Below are positions 24,601 to 37,501 of a stretch of DNA of 64,000 nt, piece after piece (positions within the stretch are counted from its first letter, which is position 1; every line of letters begins with the position of its first letter). The DNA lies in contig NC_063018.1 of NCBI RefSeq assembly GCF_020509005.1, forward strand, positions 2,294,001 to 2,358,000, written 5' to 3'. A program made the position numbers and the translations under genes. The notes below the pieces were generated by a model. It was given only the letters and a program-made list of their open reading frames with translations. It was not told the origin of the DNA and ran no database searches. The DNA is from Fulvia fulva. Taxonomy: Eukaryota > Ascomycota > Dothideomycetes > Mycosphaerellales > Mycosphaerellaceae.

Positions 24601-26247
24601 TAGGAATAGGTTCTTTTAAGTCTATGACGTTATAAAGATTCTGGAGCAAATTTTTCCTAGAGTGTGTAAATCTTCTATACTAAAGCTCCTACTACTTTAG
24701 GTCGGTCTCTAATTAAGTAGTCACAAAGGCATTCTCTATTAGTAGTGTATATAATGAGTAATGTGCCCGTTCTTATAGGAGAGGAGAAATCTTATTAATG
24801 AATAGAACCCTCCCCCTAAGGAGCTTTATCTAGACAACATTCTTACTGAGGGGGAAACAAGAGAAAATGATAGAGGATAAACACTAAACTACTTACTAAA
24901 CTAGTTCTATAAAACTAGGTTTACTCCTAGCTTAGGTATAAGTAGGACATCTTCTAAAACAACTTTTCTGCCAGCTCTCCTACTCATCTCTACATTCCTA
25001 ATATAAGTAGCTAATAGGAACCTACCTCCTACTTTGATCTATTTCTTCCTTGTTAAAGGAGTTATAGATCTAAAGAGGTAGCTTTAGTCAGTTATATAGG
25101 ATGAAGTATAGGAGTTAAGTAACCACTCTAACGAGGGGAACTTGCCTTAGACTTCTATAGTTAAGTAAGCCACTTTATTATACTCATTATTATTAGACAT
25201 TGTCTCTAGGGATGGGCTATATAAGTTACGTGACTCTTAGACGGAAAAATCTTTTCTAGTATTCTTTGCTTTAGAGGTATAAGACTAGGCCTAGTTCTTC
25301 TAGAGTAATAGTATATCAGAGCTGAGTTTCTTTACCATTTTCTTAAGTTCTTCTATAGAGGACTTCTCTCTTAGTGTCCTCCTTAAAGTAGGTAGTAGAG
25401 TTCTCTTCTTCTTAATATATATTATATTCTAGGAAGATAGTAGTTAGGAATGAGATCTAAGGACCTTTCTTACCTTAGGTAGACTAGGGCAGTCCTTGAT
25501 TAGATGATCCTTCTTATAGAGAAGGCAGGAGAGTAGTCTTACTAGACCTAAGGGCTTGACCTAGGTGGCTACTATACTATACTTAGCCTTAGAGAGATCT
25601 AACCTAGCTTCTTAAGCTTTAAGGATCTTTAAGGTCCTTTTATAATGTATCTTTAGCTAAGCTATAATAGTATCCCTAGCTATATAGTAGTTAGGTAGTA
25701 GTAAGCTTAAGAGCTAGGTCATCCTTATATTAGCTTTCCTATAATGCTGACCCTCTAGGTCAACATTAGCAATCCTTTTTCTAAGAGAAACTAGGTGTGT
25801 CTATATAGATCTGATAGTAAACTCTTTACTCATCTCAAAGGTCACAAATTGCTTTATAAGCTTATGTATATAGGTTAGTAGCACCTGGCTTTACTTATTC
25901 TAGAGATATACCCACTTCTTAGTAGCTCTTCTAGATTTATATAAGCCCTTAAGCTCAAATTCATCTTCTTCTATAATCCTACTAAGGATACTAAAGTTGT
26001 ACACTACATTATATCTTGTCTATGTTAGCGTATTAAGGATCTCTTTAGTTATAGCCTCTTCTTAGAGTTTTAGAGTCTTGCCCTTAATGTTATTAAAAGA
26101 CACTTCTATTAGGTTATTAATTGCAAAGAATGCTAATTAGCTCTCTATCTTATATCTCTTAAGGTTGAACTATCTCTTCTAATTTTCCCTCCTAAGGATT
26201 AGAATTTTGCCTCCCTTCTCTTCTATCTTCTCTTAGTATAAATCTAT
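21608..26247 (-). pseudogene. copia-2 gag-pol polyprotein relic
   Basis: The minus-strand counterpart of the copia-1 polyprotein has the same domain order and length. The start codon corresponds to ATA at 26,245-26,247 (ATG to ATA). The RT box at about 22,600-22,630 reads IHIDNI, so the second catalytic Asp is Asn. Stops are denser than in copia-1. Inactive. Confidence 0.87.
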
Positions 26248-26694
26248 AATAGATTAGATGTAATAAAACAAGGTGTATATGTTCTAAAGTAGTAGCTCAG
26301 ATCCTGCTAAGGCTTCTATTATAGAATAGGAAAGTTCGTAGGTATAGATACTAAGGCCTACTTAGTAAAGTAGAGAAGGAGCGGTATAAGGTCTCGGGGC
26401 TAGGACATAGGTCTGTCTCTCCTAGTAGAGCTTTAAATGACTTACTTGAAGTCCTCTTAATAGTATCTCGATACAGTTCTACCTATAGAGTATCTTTAAG
26501 GTATTAGCTTTAAGTAAGCCGTATAGAGTCCTTGTCTAGGTTACCTATTACTTAGTATCGAACTAAGCTCCTTAATAGGATAGACAGGGTAGACTTCTGA
26601 TTCATAGATGTTTTCTACTACGATAGCAAGGGATATAAGTAACCTATACTAATATAGGTTGCTCTTATTCCTATATAAACCCGGGCTTATAACC

Positions 26695-26929
26695 CATTAA
26701 ATAGATACGGGTAGATAGTAGTAGAGTAGAGTAAGAGATCAATCTTTAACTAACTAATAGTACGAGCATATAGCAATATATTAGGAACTAATATGTTGAT
26801 TATATTAGATGTCTATCTAAGCTAAAGGGGAGAGAAGGTATCTCCCTATAAGCTAAGTTATTATAGATACCTTAGGCTACTAGATCACTTCCTAATTATT
26901 GACTCCCTTTAAGATACTACATCTTAATA
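26695..26929 (-). repeat. 5' LTR of copia-2 (minus orientation)
   Basis: It is 235 bp. It abuts the primer-binding sequence CCCGGGCTTATAACC (26,680-26,694, reverse complement). The outer end CATCTTAATA has CA changed to TA. Confidence 0.9.
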
Positions 26930-27652
26930 GTCTCTACCTTTAAGCTAGAAAGGCTAAGACGCCTACGTATAGCTAACGGAGCGGCTATACGACTACTCGA
27001 AGTAGTACTAATAGACGTTACTATCGGTAGCTATACTAGTTAAGAGCTATACTATGTTACTAACCTTAATAAGTACGACCTAGTACTAGGTATCTCCTAG
27101 CTCGAAGAACACGACCCTTTGTATAGCTTTAAACATAAGACACTTAGCCTCGATAAACCTGCCTACTACTAATATTACTACTAGAACGGTATACCTTATA
27201 CGATAATAATAGAAGGTAGTAAGCCTAAGGCGCTGAAACTAGTACTACCCGAGCTAGAACCCGATATCTATTTTATTAGCGCGGACGCCTATTATCGTAT
27301 AGCGAAGCAAGCCTAGAAGCGATAAGACTAGCTAGACGCCGATAAGCTCTTCGTACTATAGCCGGAGGATTTCGACGACGAGGAGTATACCTCTACCTCC
27401 GCTATATCGCTAAATAATTTGGAAATCTTTATAAATAGGAAGAAGGTATAGGACCTAAAGGCTAAGCTACCGCCCGAATGTTATAACCTAGCCGACGCCT
27501 TTAGGTATAAGAGCGAGTTTAAGCTACCTAAGTATAGCCCGTCCGACTATACGATCAACTTACTAGGATTAGAAGGGTAGCGACCCTATAAGAAGGCCTT
27601 TAGTATAAACCCGGATTAGCTAGTATTTGTTAAGAAATGTATTAATAATAGT
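26930..27652 (+). pseudogene. gypsy-A pol relic, left part (protease to RT start)
   Basis: The aspartic-protease region of a Ty3/gypsy polyprotein is readable: RLRIANGAAIRLLEVVLIDV near 26,955-27,010, then YDLVLGIS near 27,075-27,100, typical of the end of the protease fold. It continues into the pre-RT linker (LPPECYNLADAFRYKSEF near 27,465-27,520) and stops at the gypsy-B insertion. The matching right part is at 42,069-42,975. The left end at 26,930 is cut by copia-2, so the gag and 5' LTR of this element are absent. Confidence 0.8.
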
Positions 27653-27837
27653 TATTACTATACCGGCGTATATTTACTTTAACCCGCGGCTACGTGCCTA
27701 GATCTCGCGCCCGCTAACTAATCCGACTAGTAGCTTAGCGCCCGTATATAACTCTCGCGCCCTCCGCGCCTCCCTTAGATAGAGTATCTATTCGACTTAT
27801 ACCTTACCCGACTACGTACTTATACCTACTTATAACA
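27653..27837 (+). repeat. 5' LTR of gypsy-B
   Basis: It is 185 bp and starts TATTACTATACCGGCG, where the 3' copy has TGTTACTATACCGGCG. It ends TTATAACA. Confidence 0.92.
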
Positions 27838-27849
27838 CTTCGAATAGAT

Positions 27850-30050
27850 CGTTACTAACGTATAGAGAGATACGAGAAGCTATATTTAGGAGATTATAGA
27901 GAAACCGCGATAGTATACGAGGAAGTCCTAAGATTAGGCATCGTACTTACTAAGTCGTACCTTAAAGTAGATTATAGCTAATATAGTAATAATAGCGAGA
28001 CAGACCGGTACCGGCGTACTAGGCGTAAGTATAGAGAATACTAATAGACGCGTTTATTACGCGTCCCTTAATAGATTATCCTTCTTTACCCTACTATCCG
28101 ATCTACCTAATAACGATAGCGCGAACCCGGCGATATAGACTTAAGGACGTAAAGAGGATATCGTAAATAGGCTCCTCGACGAGAATAACTAGTACTATAA
28201 GTAGTATAGGAAGGTGTTCGACCAACTCAAGGCGATTAAGGAAGAGGAGGTCGAGATAGAGCTAAACTTAGCTAACCTATATAGGGCGGAGTTTATCGAG
28301 GATAAGATAGAAGATAAGGGTACTAAGGTACCGAGGAAGAGGAGGGTTACTATCGACAACTTCTAGGAAGCCTTCGACTCGTTAAACGGGTTAAATATAG
28401 ACAAGTTTAAGAAGACGGTTAATAACCATCCCTAGTAGATCTATAAGATCCTCTATAATATCGAGTCCGATTACCGACGTACGTATAAACTTAATACTAC
28501 GCTCGATATAGCTAACCGTATTAACCTCCGTAAGGCGTAAGATACTAAGGACTAAATAGACCGACTCGAGGATATAATCGATACGGAATAGGCGACTAGA
28601 CAGTCCCTAGAAGAGGAGGTTACGCGACTAAAAGAGGAGCTCGCTAAGCGCGATAATACTATCGTTATCGACCTAGACGAGCTTACGAGGGCTAAAGATA
28701 TAAAGAAGGTATGTTGTACGTAGTATAAGGTAGCGGAGAGCAAGCTAGTAGAGACCGAGACTAAGCTCGTAGTAGCCGAGAAGCGTATTACTAAGCTTAA
28801 GAAGTAAGAGATAGACCGTAGCCGGTCTAAGGGAAAGTAAGACCTACTACCTTAGCGAACCAAGTCTAAAGAGTCACTAGAGCGTCGACAAAATAGAGGC
28901 AAACCTAATAAGAAGAAGTCGGACCCGGATTTATCGGACTTATTAGACGACGAGGACGACGGTAATAAGGGCCGTAAGAATAGTCGTAAGGGTAGGAAGA
29001 ATCGCCCGAGTACTAACTTAGATAGTAGCCCTATCTCCGTATATACGACTTACGACGCTAATATAACTACTGGCATCAAGTCCTCTAACGAGCCAAAGGC
29101 CCCTACTAAGTTCGACCTAAAGAGCGACGACATTAAGTTCTAAGAGTAGTAGCGTACTACCGAAGCTAAGCTCTAAGCCTCGAAGTACCGTACTATAAAG
29201 GACTCCCTTTAGAACGTCTAGAGCTAGTTAAAGAACGGTATATAGACCTAAATCGACTTAAAGATCCCTAGTCTTACTAAGTCTATAGAAGGTACGACTA
29301 CTTAGTACGCTTCTATAGATAAGATAATAGAAGATCTAGCCCGGCGCTACGGTACTCGTAATACCTATTCTAATACTATAACTAAGCTTTATAGTCTATA
29401 GTAGGGTAATAAGGAGAAGTTTAGTAACTTCTATCTATCCTTCCGTAAGAACGCCGACATCGTTAACCTTAATAACGGCGCGAAGGAAAAGAAACTCGAG
29501 AAGGACTTCTTACTCCGTAAGTTAAACTCGCGCTATAACAACCGTATTATAAACGAGGATATAGTTAATATAACCCTTGAGCAAGTCGTGTCTACGCTAT
29601 ATAACTACGAGGACAAGTTTAAGGCGTTCGACCTTAAGTACGGTAAGACCGGTAATAGTAATAAGACCTAAGGTAATAAGAAGACTACTAAGGGTAACGA
29701 CGATAAGAAGGATACGGCTTCGAGTAGTAGCGGCGACAATACTAACCCGAATGCTAAGACTAAGTAGGCTAATCGACCTTAGGCATTTTAGTATATCTAA
29801 CCTTTAGATACTACTCGCGCCTAGGAATATATCGATTAGAATCGGTACTTAGAATACAAACAAGAAGGTTACCGCCGTGTCGATACCGATTAGTGCCCCC
29901 TTCGAGACGTCGCCCGCCGCCTATTTACGCTAGGCTATAACCTAAGTAATAACCGCCGTAACGGTAGTAATAGTAGTAACGCTAATAATACCGGCGGCGC
30001 GGGAAACGCCTAGTCTACTCCGTAAGCGCAATACGTAGTAGACCGTACGA
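27850..30050 (+). pseudogene. gypsy-B gag relic
   Basis: The gag-like relic has a coiled-coil region near 28,540-28,820 (heptad-rich, for example QSLEEEVTRLKEELAKRDN). A charged, Ser/Lys/Asp-rich stretch follows near 28,880-29,060, then a capsid-like helical segment near 29,100-29,640 (KFDLKSDDIKF, later GNKEKFSNFYLSFRKNA). No intact zinc knuckle is visible. Inactive through stops. Confidence 0.68.
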
Positions 30051-30249
30051 GTTAGAGTTACGAGAAAACGAGAAAAAGTATAAATATAAACATAAACCTC
30101 CTAAGGGAGGCAAGGTTCTAAGTATATTAGTATACTCCCTACTAGCTACAAACTACTCTATAGATAAACACAATCCGGTAATAGCTTCTTATCTAGTTAT
30201 ACTATATATAGTAAATAGAAAGACCCCTACTCAAACCCTTTATAATAAT

Positions 30250-30400
30250 TATGACGGTTTATAATCGTGTTAATACAAAGTAGCTAGGTACGTAGGAAAG
30301 CGAGGTACGCCGAGAATATATATAGCCGAGGCGCGCTAGTGACGCGCGGTCACGTGACCTATATACTAGCTGACTATTTACTAGGCCTAGGGCCGTGATA
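30250..30400 (-). repeat. 3' LTR of gypsy-C (minus orientation)
   Basis: It is 151 bp, plus-strand start TATGACGG, end CCGTGATA, and is followed by a C-run (30,404-30,411) that on the minus strand is a G-run, as expected for a polypurine tract next to the 3' LTR. It shares the block CGCGCTAGTGACGCGCGGTC with the other LTR. Confidence 0.9.
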
Positions 30401-30979
30401 CTACCCCCCCTTCCAAATCGCGCTCAGTCCCTTAAGCTCGCATTATCGCTACTACGAAAGCAGTGTCATCCTCTATATCGTCATTTCTATTACTTCTATT
30501 ATCTATTCTATCCGCTATCGTGTCGTCGTTACTACCTCGGCCGGTATTATCGTATCCTCCGCGGTAGCTAACCTAGCCTATATAAGTCGTGATTTCGTAC
30601 TTACCGTAGCGATTTACGAACTCCGCGAAAGAGTTCGTTATAGCTTCTATTACTTATATTAAGGAAGAACTACAGTACCTATTACTAACTAATATTAGCG
30701 GTATAGCTATAGTTACTAAGTTAAGAGAAGATTACTATTCGCGTTAACGCTTGTCTTATACTTACCTACTATCGGTCATCTTTCTTAAAGTAGCCGCCTA
30801 CGGGTTTTCACTTATACTAGTCTTAGGCTCGTAGCTCTTAACCGGTAGTAGAGCTATAGGCACCTACGTAATTAGTATACGTAGCCCTCCTATAGTTACT
30901 AGGTTAGACGTAGCTATTAACGAAGCGTTTATAGCATCGCTAATTATACCGTCTTCGGGTATATCCTCGTTCGGAATCT

Positions 30980-33900
30980 ACCCTAGTAGTAGTATAAAGC
31001 CGGCTAGCCTATCCTTCGTAGGATAGTTAAAGTAGAAGTCCGCGATAGAGGCGGCGGTAGTATCTATTAACTCCTTAGCGGGCTCCTAAGTAGGCTTACT
31101 ATAACTAACCTATTGTACTAGATACTCGTATTGTCTCTCCTTCCTTCTACTACGTAGCGCTAGTCCCGGCGGTAGTATACTCTTTATATCTAGTATCGTA
31201 TCTAGTAACTAATACGTACTTATATCGCTATTATCGTCTTCTACCTCTATAGGTGCTAGTAGTAGTTACACTTAGCCTAGTATCGGTTCGTATACCGGTA
31301 TTAGTAGGTTAGCGTAGAAGCCGTTATATAAGTTGCTTAGCGATCGCGGTAAATCTAGGCGATATGTATCGTATAGTAGTACTTTAGTAATCGTATAAGG
31401 TCCGGTATAGCGGTAGTTAAGTTTCTTTAACGGGCGCTTAGTACGCTAGTTACGAGTACTAAGGTGTACTATATTACCTACTTTGTATCGTAGTACAATC
31501 GTACGGTGTTTATTCGCGTACTCGGCTTACGACGCTTATACCATCTCTATCGAGTCTCTTAGTCTATAGCGAAGCTCTATTATACGCTATATAAAGGCAT
31601 TTACTAATTCCGCGTCTAGGCGTTATTTATATAGAAGTAGCTATATAGGTAGGTTAAGCTCTATATCTACGTACCTCGGATTCTTACTAATATTAGCTAT
31701 AAAGGGGCTTACACTAGTCGTCTTAGAGACATAGTTATTAGCTATAAATTCTACGAGCAATAACTAGTCCGGCTAGTCATCTTATATATAGCTAATGAAT
31801 ACGCGTAGATATTGTTCTATTATATTATTCGTATTCTCGCTCTGTCTATCGGTCTTAAGATAATACCCGGTAGAGATCTTACGCCTAATCTATAATAGTT
31901 TATAAAGGCGTCCCTAAAAGGCTGAAATCTATTAAGGTCCGCGGTCCGATATAATCGTCTTTAGCAATCCGTAGCGTGAGAAGATGTGCTTAATATAGAC
32001 GTAGGCGATATATTTAGCTATTATTTCGAGAACTAGAATATAGTAGCGCTCCTTACCTAGTCTATTAGTCACCGTAAGGGCATTCTCGTACTATTGACCG
32101 TCGGCCGTATACTTCGCTCTAGGTCAGTCGCTACCGAAGTCTATAGCGACATCATCCTAAGTATCGAAGGGGACAGGTAGTGGGGCCAAAAGTCCGTACT
32201 ATAGTTCGTTAATACTACGGCTATTACGATATATCCGGTAGGCGCGTACGAAAGATCTAATAAAACGGGTTATCCTTAGCTATATATAATATCGTAACAC
32301 GAGCCTACTCGTAGTAGTCTTACCTAGGTGTCCGGCTACCGGTATATCGTAAAAGGCTTTAACTATACGTATATAGACAGTATTCTCCTTATCCTCTATA
32401 GGTAGAACAAAGAGGCTATACCCGCTATGTCGGTTCTTAATATATATTATACCGTCGACTAGCATTACGTACTTGTCGTCTATCTTATTCTTTCGGAGTA
32501 GTTTCACTAGTTCTCCTACCGCGAGTTAGGTAGTAGCTTTGACTACGTCATCTTGTTCGTATAGCTTACTAATGTCCACTACTAGGGCTTCGTCTATAAC
32601 TACTCCTTCTACTTTAGATACGGATAGTCTTAGAATCTAGCTTACGCTAACCGATAGGAAGTGTTCTAGTTTTAGTAGTACCCTATCCTATTAAGTATAA
32701 CGCGGATCTGACTTGTTATATAAGATAGCGTCTTAGGAACGTCGAGTAAGGCTATCTAGCTTCGCTCCTTATACTCCTAGTCGGTATATAATCTTAAAGA
32801 AGAACTGTAATAAGAACTCGGCCTACCTAGCTTAGCGTCTATTTAGCTACTTAGATATTATGAAGTATTCTAAGTTCTTATAGTCGCTATAGACGAGCAT
32901 AGGGTAGCCGCTTAGGTCGGTAAAGTTCTCGAAGTCTAGTTTATCGATGTCGCCGGCTATTAGCTCTAGCTTCTATTCCTTAAACGCCTTAACGATTACG
33001 AGCAACTCCTTATCGTAGATGTCGTAGTTGTACTCCTACGGGCTCATCTTTTTCGATAGGTATACGATAGGGCGGAGGATGTTGTCCTCGTTATATTACG
33101 ATAGGACTACTACGGTTATAAAGTCGCTTACGTCAGTCTCTAAGACGGTACGTCTCCTAGGGATAAATATCGCTAGTACTGTTCCCTTAGCTAGGTTTAT
33201 TAATACGCTATCCTTACCGATAATCAATCCGAGGTACTTAGTAGACTAAGTATAGAACTCGTATTTAGAGATATCGAGCTAAAGGCCTACCTTACCGTAC
33301 TTACGGAGTAGCTTCTTTATATACTCGATATGTTCTTCGAGCGTATCGCTAAAGATTAGGATGTCGTCGAGGTACGCGGACGTAAAGTCGTCGAGGAACT
33401 CTCTTAGGGTATCGTTAATATACGATTGAAATGTCCCGGGTGTATTATATAGTCTAAACGGCATTACTAAGCACTCGAACTAGCTATACCGTATCGTAAA
33501 CGCCGTGAGCCATTCCGACCCTTCCGCTATACGGATACGGTGAAAGGCGGCGATAATATCTAGCTTAGTAAAGTACTTCTTCCCTATAATACGGTTGAGT
33601 GTGCCCTACATTAGGGGTATAGGATACCTAGATTTTATCGTGCGTTCGTTTATCTATCTATAGTCGATACAAACTCTAAGTCCTCCGCTAGGTTTCTTAA
33701 CGATAAGTATAGGTAAAGATACGTCTGCCCTTCCTTCGTATCTACGGATGCCCTTCTAGGCCAATTGTTCTTAGACCTAATAAGCTATTACCTCGTCCTC
33801 TTAGTTTAATATACGGTAAGGTCGGCTAAAGGGCGGAGTCGCGCTAGGCTTTAGTTTGATCTTATAGTCGATACCTAGCCTATACGGTAGGAGCTCCTTC

Positions 33901-34900
33901 GTATCTTACTTAGAAAAGACGTATATAAACTCGTAATAGATAGGTAGGAGGTGATCCTTCGGATCGATTATCTCCTCCTTTTTCTTTATAAACTTGTTAA
34001 TATTAGACTATACGTACATCTTATAAGCGGACAGTGTCGGGCTAGTACGCTACGCTACTAGTACGAACGCCGCTACTCGAGTATCTAGTCGTTTAATAGT
34101 CTTGTTATCGGATAGTATCCTATAGCTAGTATCGGGCCTATATACTACTACCTTACGTATATTCCGAGTACTTATAGTATAAGCTATTAAAGAGTCTGTT
34201 GCGCGGAGATCCCCTAGTTACTATTGTTCGTTCTTATCGAAAATAAACATTATATATACTTTAGCTCCCTTTTGCCTAGCTATCCTGTCGATAGCTACTT
34301 TACTAACTTCCTAGATATCGATGTCCGGTAGTGTCGGTACGGGCGGCGTCTCGGTCGATATCTTAGGCTTAGGTCGTTACTTTATAATTACGTCGGAAGT
34401 TATAGTCTAGACTAGATCTCCTTTATCGTCTTCTTTAACGGTGGCTTAATATAGTGATCGGGTCTTTAGAGCTACTTCGAAGCTTTGCTTAGTAATTATA
34501 GGCTCCTACTTATCGTTAACACTCTACACTTTGACTAGCTTGCCGTTCTATAGGTAATGTTCCCTCTAGTACTCCGAGTCGAGGGTTATTATACTAGAGG
34601 TAAAGTGGATACCTAGCTAATGTTTATCGTGCTAAGGTCTGCCTAGTACTATATCGTATTCTAGATAAGTAACCTAAAACGTTCTCGTTTCTCTATAGCT
34701 ATTACTAAGCGTGAATTCTATAGTCATATAGTGTTCGATCATTTCCGTAGCTATAGACCTATTAGCTAATCCGAGTACTAATGGGTTATTAAGCTTAGTT
34801 AAGGGCAGGTTATGTTTACGCGTATAAGAAGAGTCAATATAATCTGAGTTAGCACCGTTATTAAGGAAAGTCAATGCACATTGCCTATTAGCTACGCCCG
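30980..34900 (-). pseudogene. gypsy-C pol relic (protease, RT, RNase H, integrase, chromodomain)
   Basis: On the minus strand, in order: a protease start at about 34,860 (FLNNGANSDYID, the active-site D-S/T-G now N-N-G), and RT at about 33,750-33,280 with [13 protein letters not shown] and the catalytic YLDD near 33,370, intact. RNase H is at about 33,200-32,700. The integrase zinc region is at about 32,500-32,280 (AGHLGKTTTSRL) and the integrase core starts near 32,130 (DFGSDWPRAKY). A chromodomain-like block EYLVQ-VSYSKPT lies near 31,130-31,080, followed by ASIADFYFNYP near 31,050-31,015. RIP stops run throughout. The DD box of RT survived but the protease Asp did not. Confidence 0.85.
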
Positions 34901-35049
34901 GTATTACTAGGTATAAGCTAATAACTAGGTTATATTCTATTTCTACTATCCTAAGAATATATAATAACAGCTTAAGTCCTTCTAGTAGAGGCTCTACTAG
35001 TAGTGCTTTTCTTAATTCTTCGTATAACTATTCTTGTTTATATCTACTT

Positions 35050-37320
35050 GCTTCTACGCTTAAGTAGTAGACTACGTATTTCCCGCCGGTAATTCGACGA
35101 CGTTAGTACCGCTAGCGTTAGTACCTAGACGTACCGGTATTTCGTACTTAAAGAGCTCGTAGGTACGCTACTATAAGCGGTAACCGGGCTTACGGTACTT
35201 CTTATAGAGGCTCTCGCGTATATAGCGAGTGTTCTCGGCTTCGTCTAATGTCTTACCGAGACTGCTCTTAAAGGGCTTAGGACGGGTCGACTAGGCCTTA
35301 CGAGGTAGCTTACCGGGAGCTACGCCTACTAGCTTATCGTCCTTGTCCTTACCGTCCTTCTTATTATTCTTAGGCTTCTTATTACGGGGGTAGAGGCTAT
35401 CTAAGATCTTAAAGTCTTTATTAGCTTAATAAAGGTTGTCGATTATATCGCTAAGAGAGGTTAGCTAATACGTTAGATACTTATTAAGGTAGCGGACTAT
35501 TAGCTTACGTTATAGGTAGTCTATCGCGTCTTCACCCTTTAGGCCTAGGATGTTTACGTTCTAGCGCTACTTCGGGTAGAAGGACTAGAAGGTGTCCTTA
35601 CTGTCTATCTTTAGAGAGTATATACGCTCGCGGGCTCGGCCGATAGGGTCACGGTCACTATAGCGATTAGCGAGCTCTTAAATTAGGTCGTTAATGCCCT
35701 TATATAACTTCTTATTACTTATAAGAACGCTAGAGATAGTAGGAATCTTAGGTCCGACTAACTCCTACGCGTCGCTAGGAGAAGTAAGGAGGTTATAGAC
35801 GAACTTTAATACTACCTTCTTATTACGGAAGACCGTATAGTCGACGATAGTCTCTAACTCTAAGAGGAACTTCTTAAGGGGGGGTCCTAATAGCTTACTA
35901 TTAATAGTACCGATAAACTTCTCGGGCTTATTAACACCGCGCTAAGTCTTAAAGGGCTAGCCAAGTTCGGTATCGTACTTAACTAGAGACTCGAAGTCGT
36001 ACACCTACTTCTTCTTCTTAGAAGAGCGGCGATAAGCACGGGTATCGCTATCCGACTCCGAGTCTTCCTCTAACTCTAAACCTTCGGATAACGGGTCCGA
36101 GTCGTTATTATCTGTCTTACGAGAGTGTTTCTTACCCTTCTTAGTTACTCGTCTACCTTCCGCCTTATTATCCTTACCTCTTAAAGAGTCACGACCGTTC
36201 TGTAGTACGCGGCGTTATAATATTACGTAAGATAGCGACGAGCGTACCCTAGACCTACTACGATCCTCGAGTTGCTTCTTAAGCTCGTCGACCTAGTTTT
36301 GCTATAATTGATTTAGCTCCTAGATGTCGTTCTAGTAGGTTTGAGCCTCTGTCTTATATATATCGAGGTCTAATTCAAGTGCCCTAATCTTAGAGTCGTT
36401 ATCGTTAAGCTATTATAGGGCTTCCTTAGCTTACTTCTTTAGAGACTTGTTTTGTACTACGAGTACGGCGCTAGAGGAGGGTTTAGGTTAAGCCTTTAGG
36501 TTGTCGAGTTCCTACTAGACCGTAATAAGCTACTACTTAGCCTAGTTCATCTCTACTCGTACTGTACCTAAGTCCTTCTAATATATATTACGGTACTTAG
36601 TAGCTTCCTCCTTTTTAGTCTTCTATATATCGCGGTCCTTAACTAACACGTTATACTCGTTACGTATCTACTGTTCGTAGCTCTTCTATTTCTCGAGTTC
36701 CTACCCTACCTTACCTAGTTATTCGTAAAGGATAGTGGCCATCTGTATTATATTCCTATACTCTTACTCGGCGCGTCGTAGGATAAAGTAAATAGCCGCT
36801 ACTGTCTCGGGATCTTATATTAGCCTAACGAGCTAGTTAGCGTCGAGTTGGAGGAAGTTATTAACTAGGATACGGAGGGTTTTCGCGACTTGTTATATTT
36901 CTTCTCCTTCGCCTTCCTCGGTCGCGCCGTCGTTATCGTAGTCGACTACCGCTATAGCTATACCGTTAACTTCTTAAATCTCGTCGTCGGTAAGGAGGTC
37001 GTACAAGTTGAACTTAGTAGGTAGGTAGGTAACTAGGCGCTATAAGTTCTCGAGTCTCTACTAGATAGCGTCGTCGGTAGCCTACTACTATTCTTAAGTT
37101 TGTCCTTAAGTCTATATATTAAATATAGACTCGCGCCGTACTACTAGGCGTATAGCTAGTAGCGAGCCTCGCTGTCCTTAGGGTCGTACTATATTAGGTG
37201 CTACTTAGCCTAAGGTAGTCTCTTATACTATGTCGTACTCTTCTATAGTACGCCGCGATTTCTTATTACGGTTATTAATAATCTACGCTCTTATAGATCC
37301 CGTCGTAGCTCTTCTATAGA
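35050..37320 (-). pseudogene. gypsy-C gag relic
   Basis: The minus-strand relic has long charged and coiled-coil-like segments (about 36,760-36,240) and a Lys/Arg/Asp-rich linker (about 36,190-36,000). A capsid-like region covers about 35,960-35,420, and a degraded knuckle-like motif (YKKYRKPGYRL) lies near 35,200-35,170, ahead of the protease. It parallels the gypsy-B gag in layout. Inactive. Confidence 0.65.
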
Positions 37321-37338
37321 TATAGGTACCTAGCTAAG

Positions 37339-37496
37339 TGTAACGGCTCATAATCGTATTAATATAAAGTAGCTAGGTACGTAGGAAAGAGGAGCGCGAG
37401 GTACGCCGAGGATATATATAGCCGAGGCGCGCTAGTGACGCGCGGTCACGTGACCTATATACTAGCTAACTATTCACTAGGCCTAGGGCCGTGACA
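37339..37496 (-). repeat. 5' LTR of gypsy-C (minus orientation)
   Basis: It is 158 bp, plus-strand start TGTAACGGCT, end CCGTGACA, and is followed by TSD ATAAT. It carries 7 extra bases (GAGGAGC-like) relative to the other LTR. Confidence 0.9.
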
Positions 37497-37501
37497 ATAA
37501 T

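Larger units (their letters stand above)
21308..26929 (-). mobile_element. Complete Ty1/copia retrotransposon, copia-2 (inverted)
   Basis: This is the same family as copia-1 in opposite orientation, 5,622 bp between the outer LTR ends, and alignable along its length. RIP is heavier than in copia-1. The flanking 5-mers are TATCC and GTCTC, so there is no TSD, and the two sides belong to different elements (LINE L2 on the left, gypsy-A on the right). This suggests a later deletion or recombination across the element. Confidence 0.9.
30250..37496 (-). mobile_element. Ty3/gypsy chromovirus gypsy-C (complete, nested in gypsy-B)
   Basis: LTRs of 151 bp (30,250-30,400) and 158 bp (37,339-37,496) and a perfect TSD ATAAT (30,245-30,249 and 37,497-37,501) bound this 7.25-kb minus-strand element. 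The LTR ends are inverted (TGTGACGG type and CCGTGACA). The two LTRs differ by a 7-bp indel near the GGAAAG motif. It sits at the junction between gag and protease coding regions of gypsy-B. Confidence 0.92.

Noticed and set aside
30250..37496. gypsy-C LTR start at TGACGG (30,252)
   Set aside because: That placement gives unmatched 5-mers. Starting two bases earlier (TATGACGG, from TGTGACGG) gives the TSD ATAAT on both sides and matches the other LTR.
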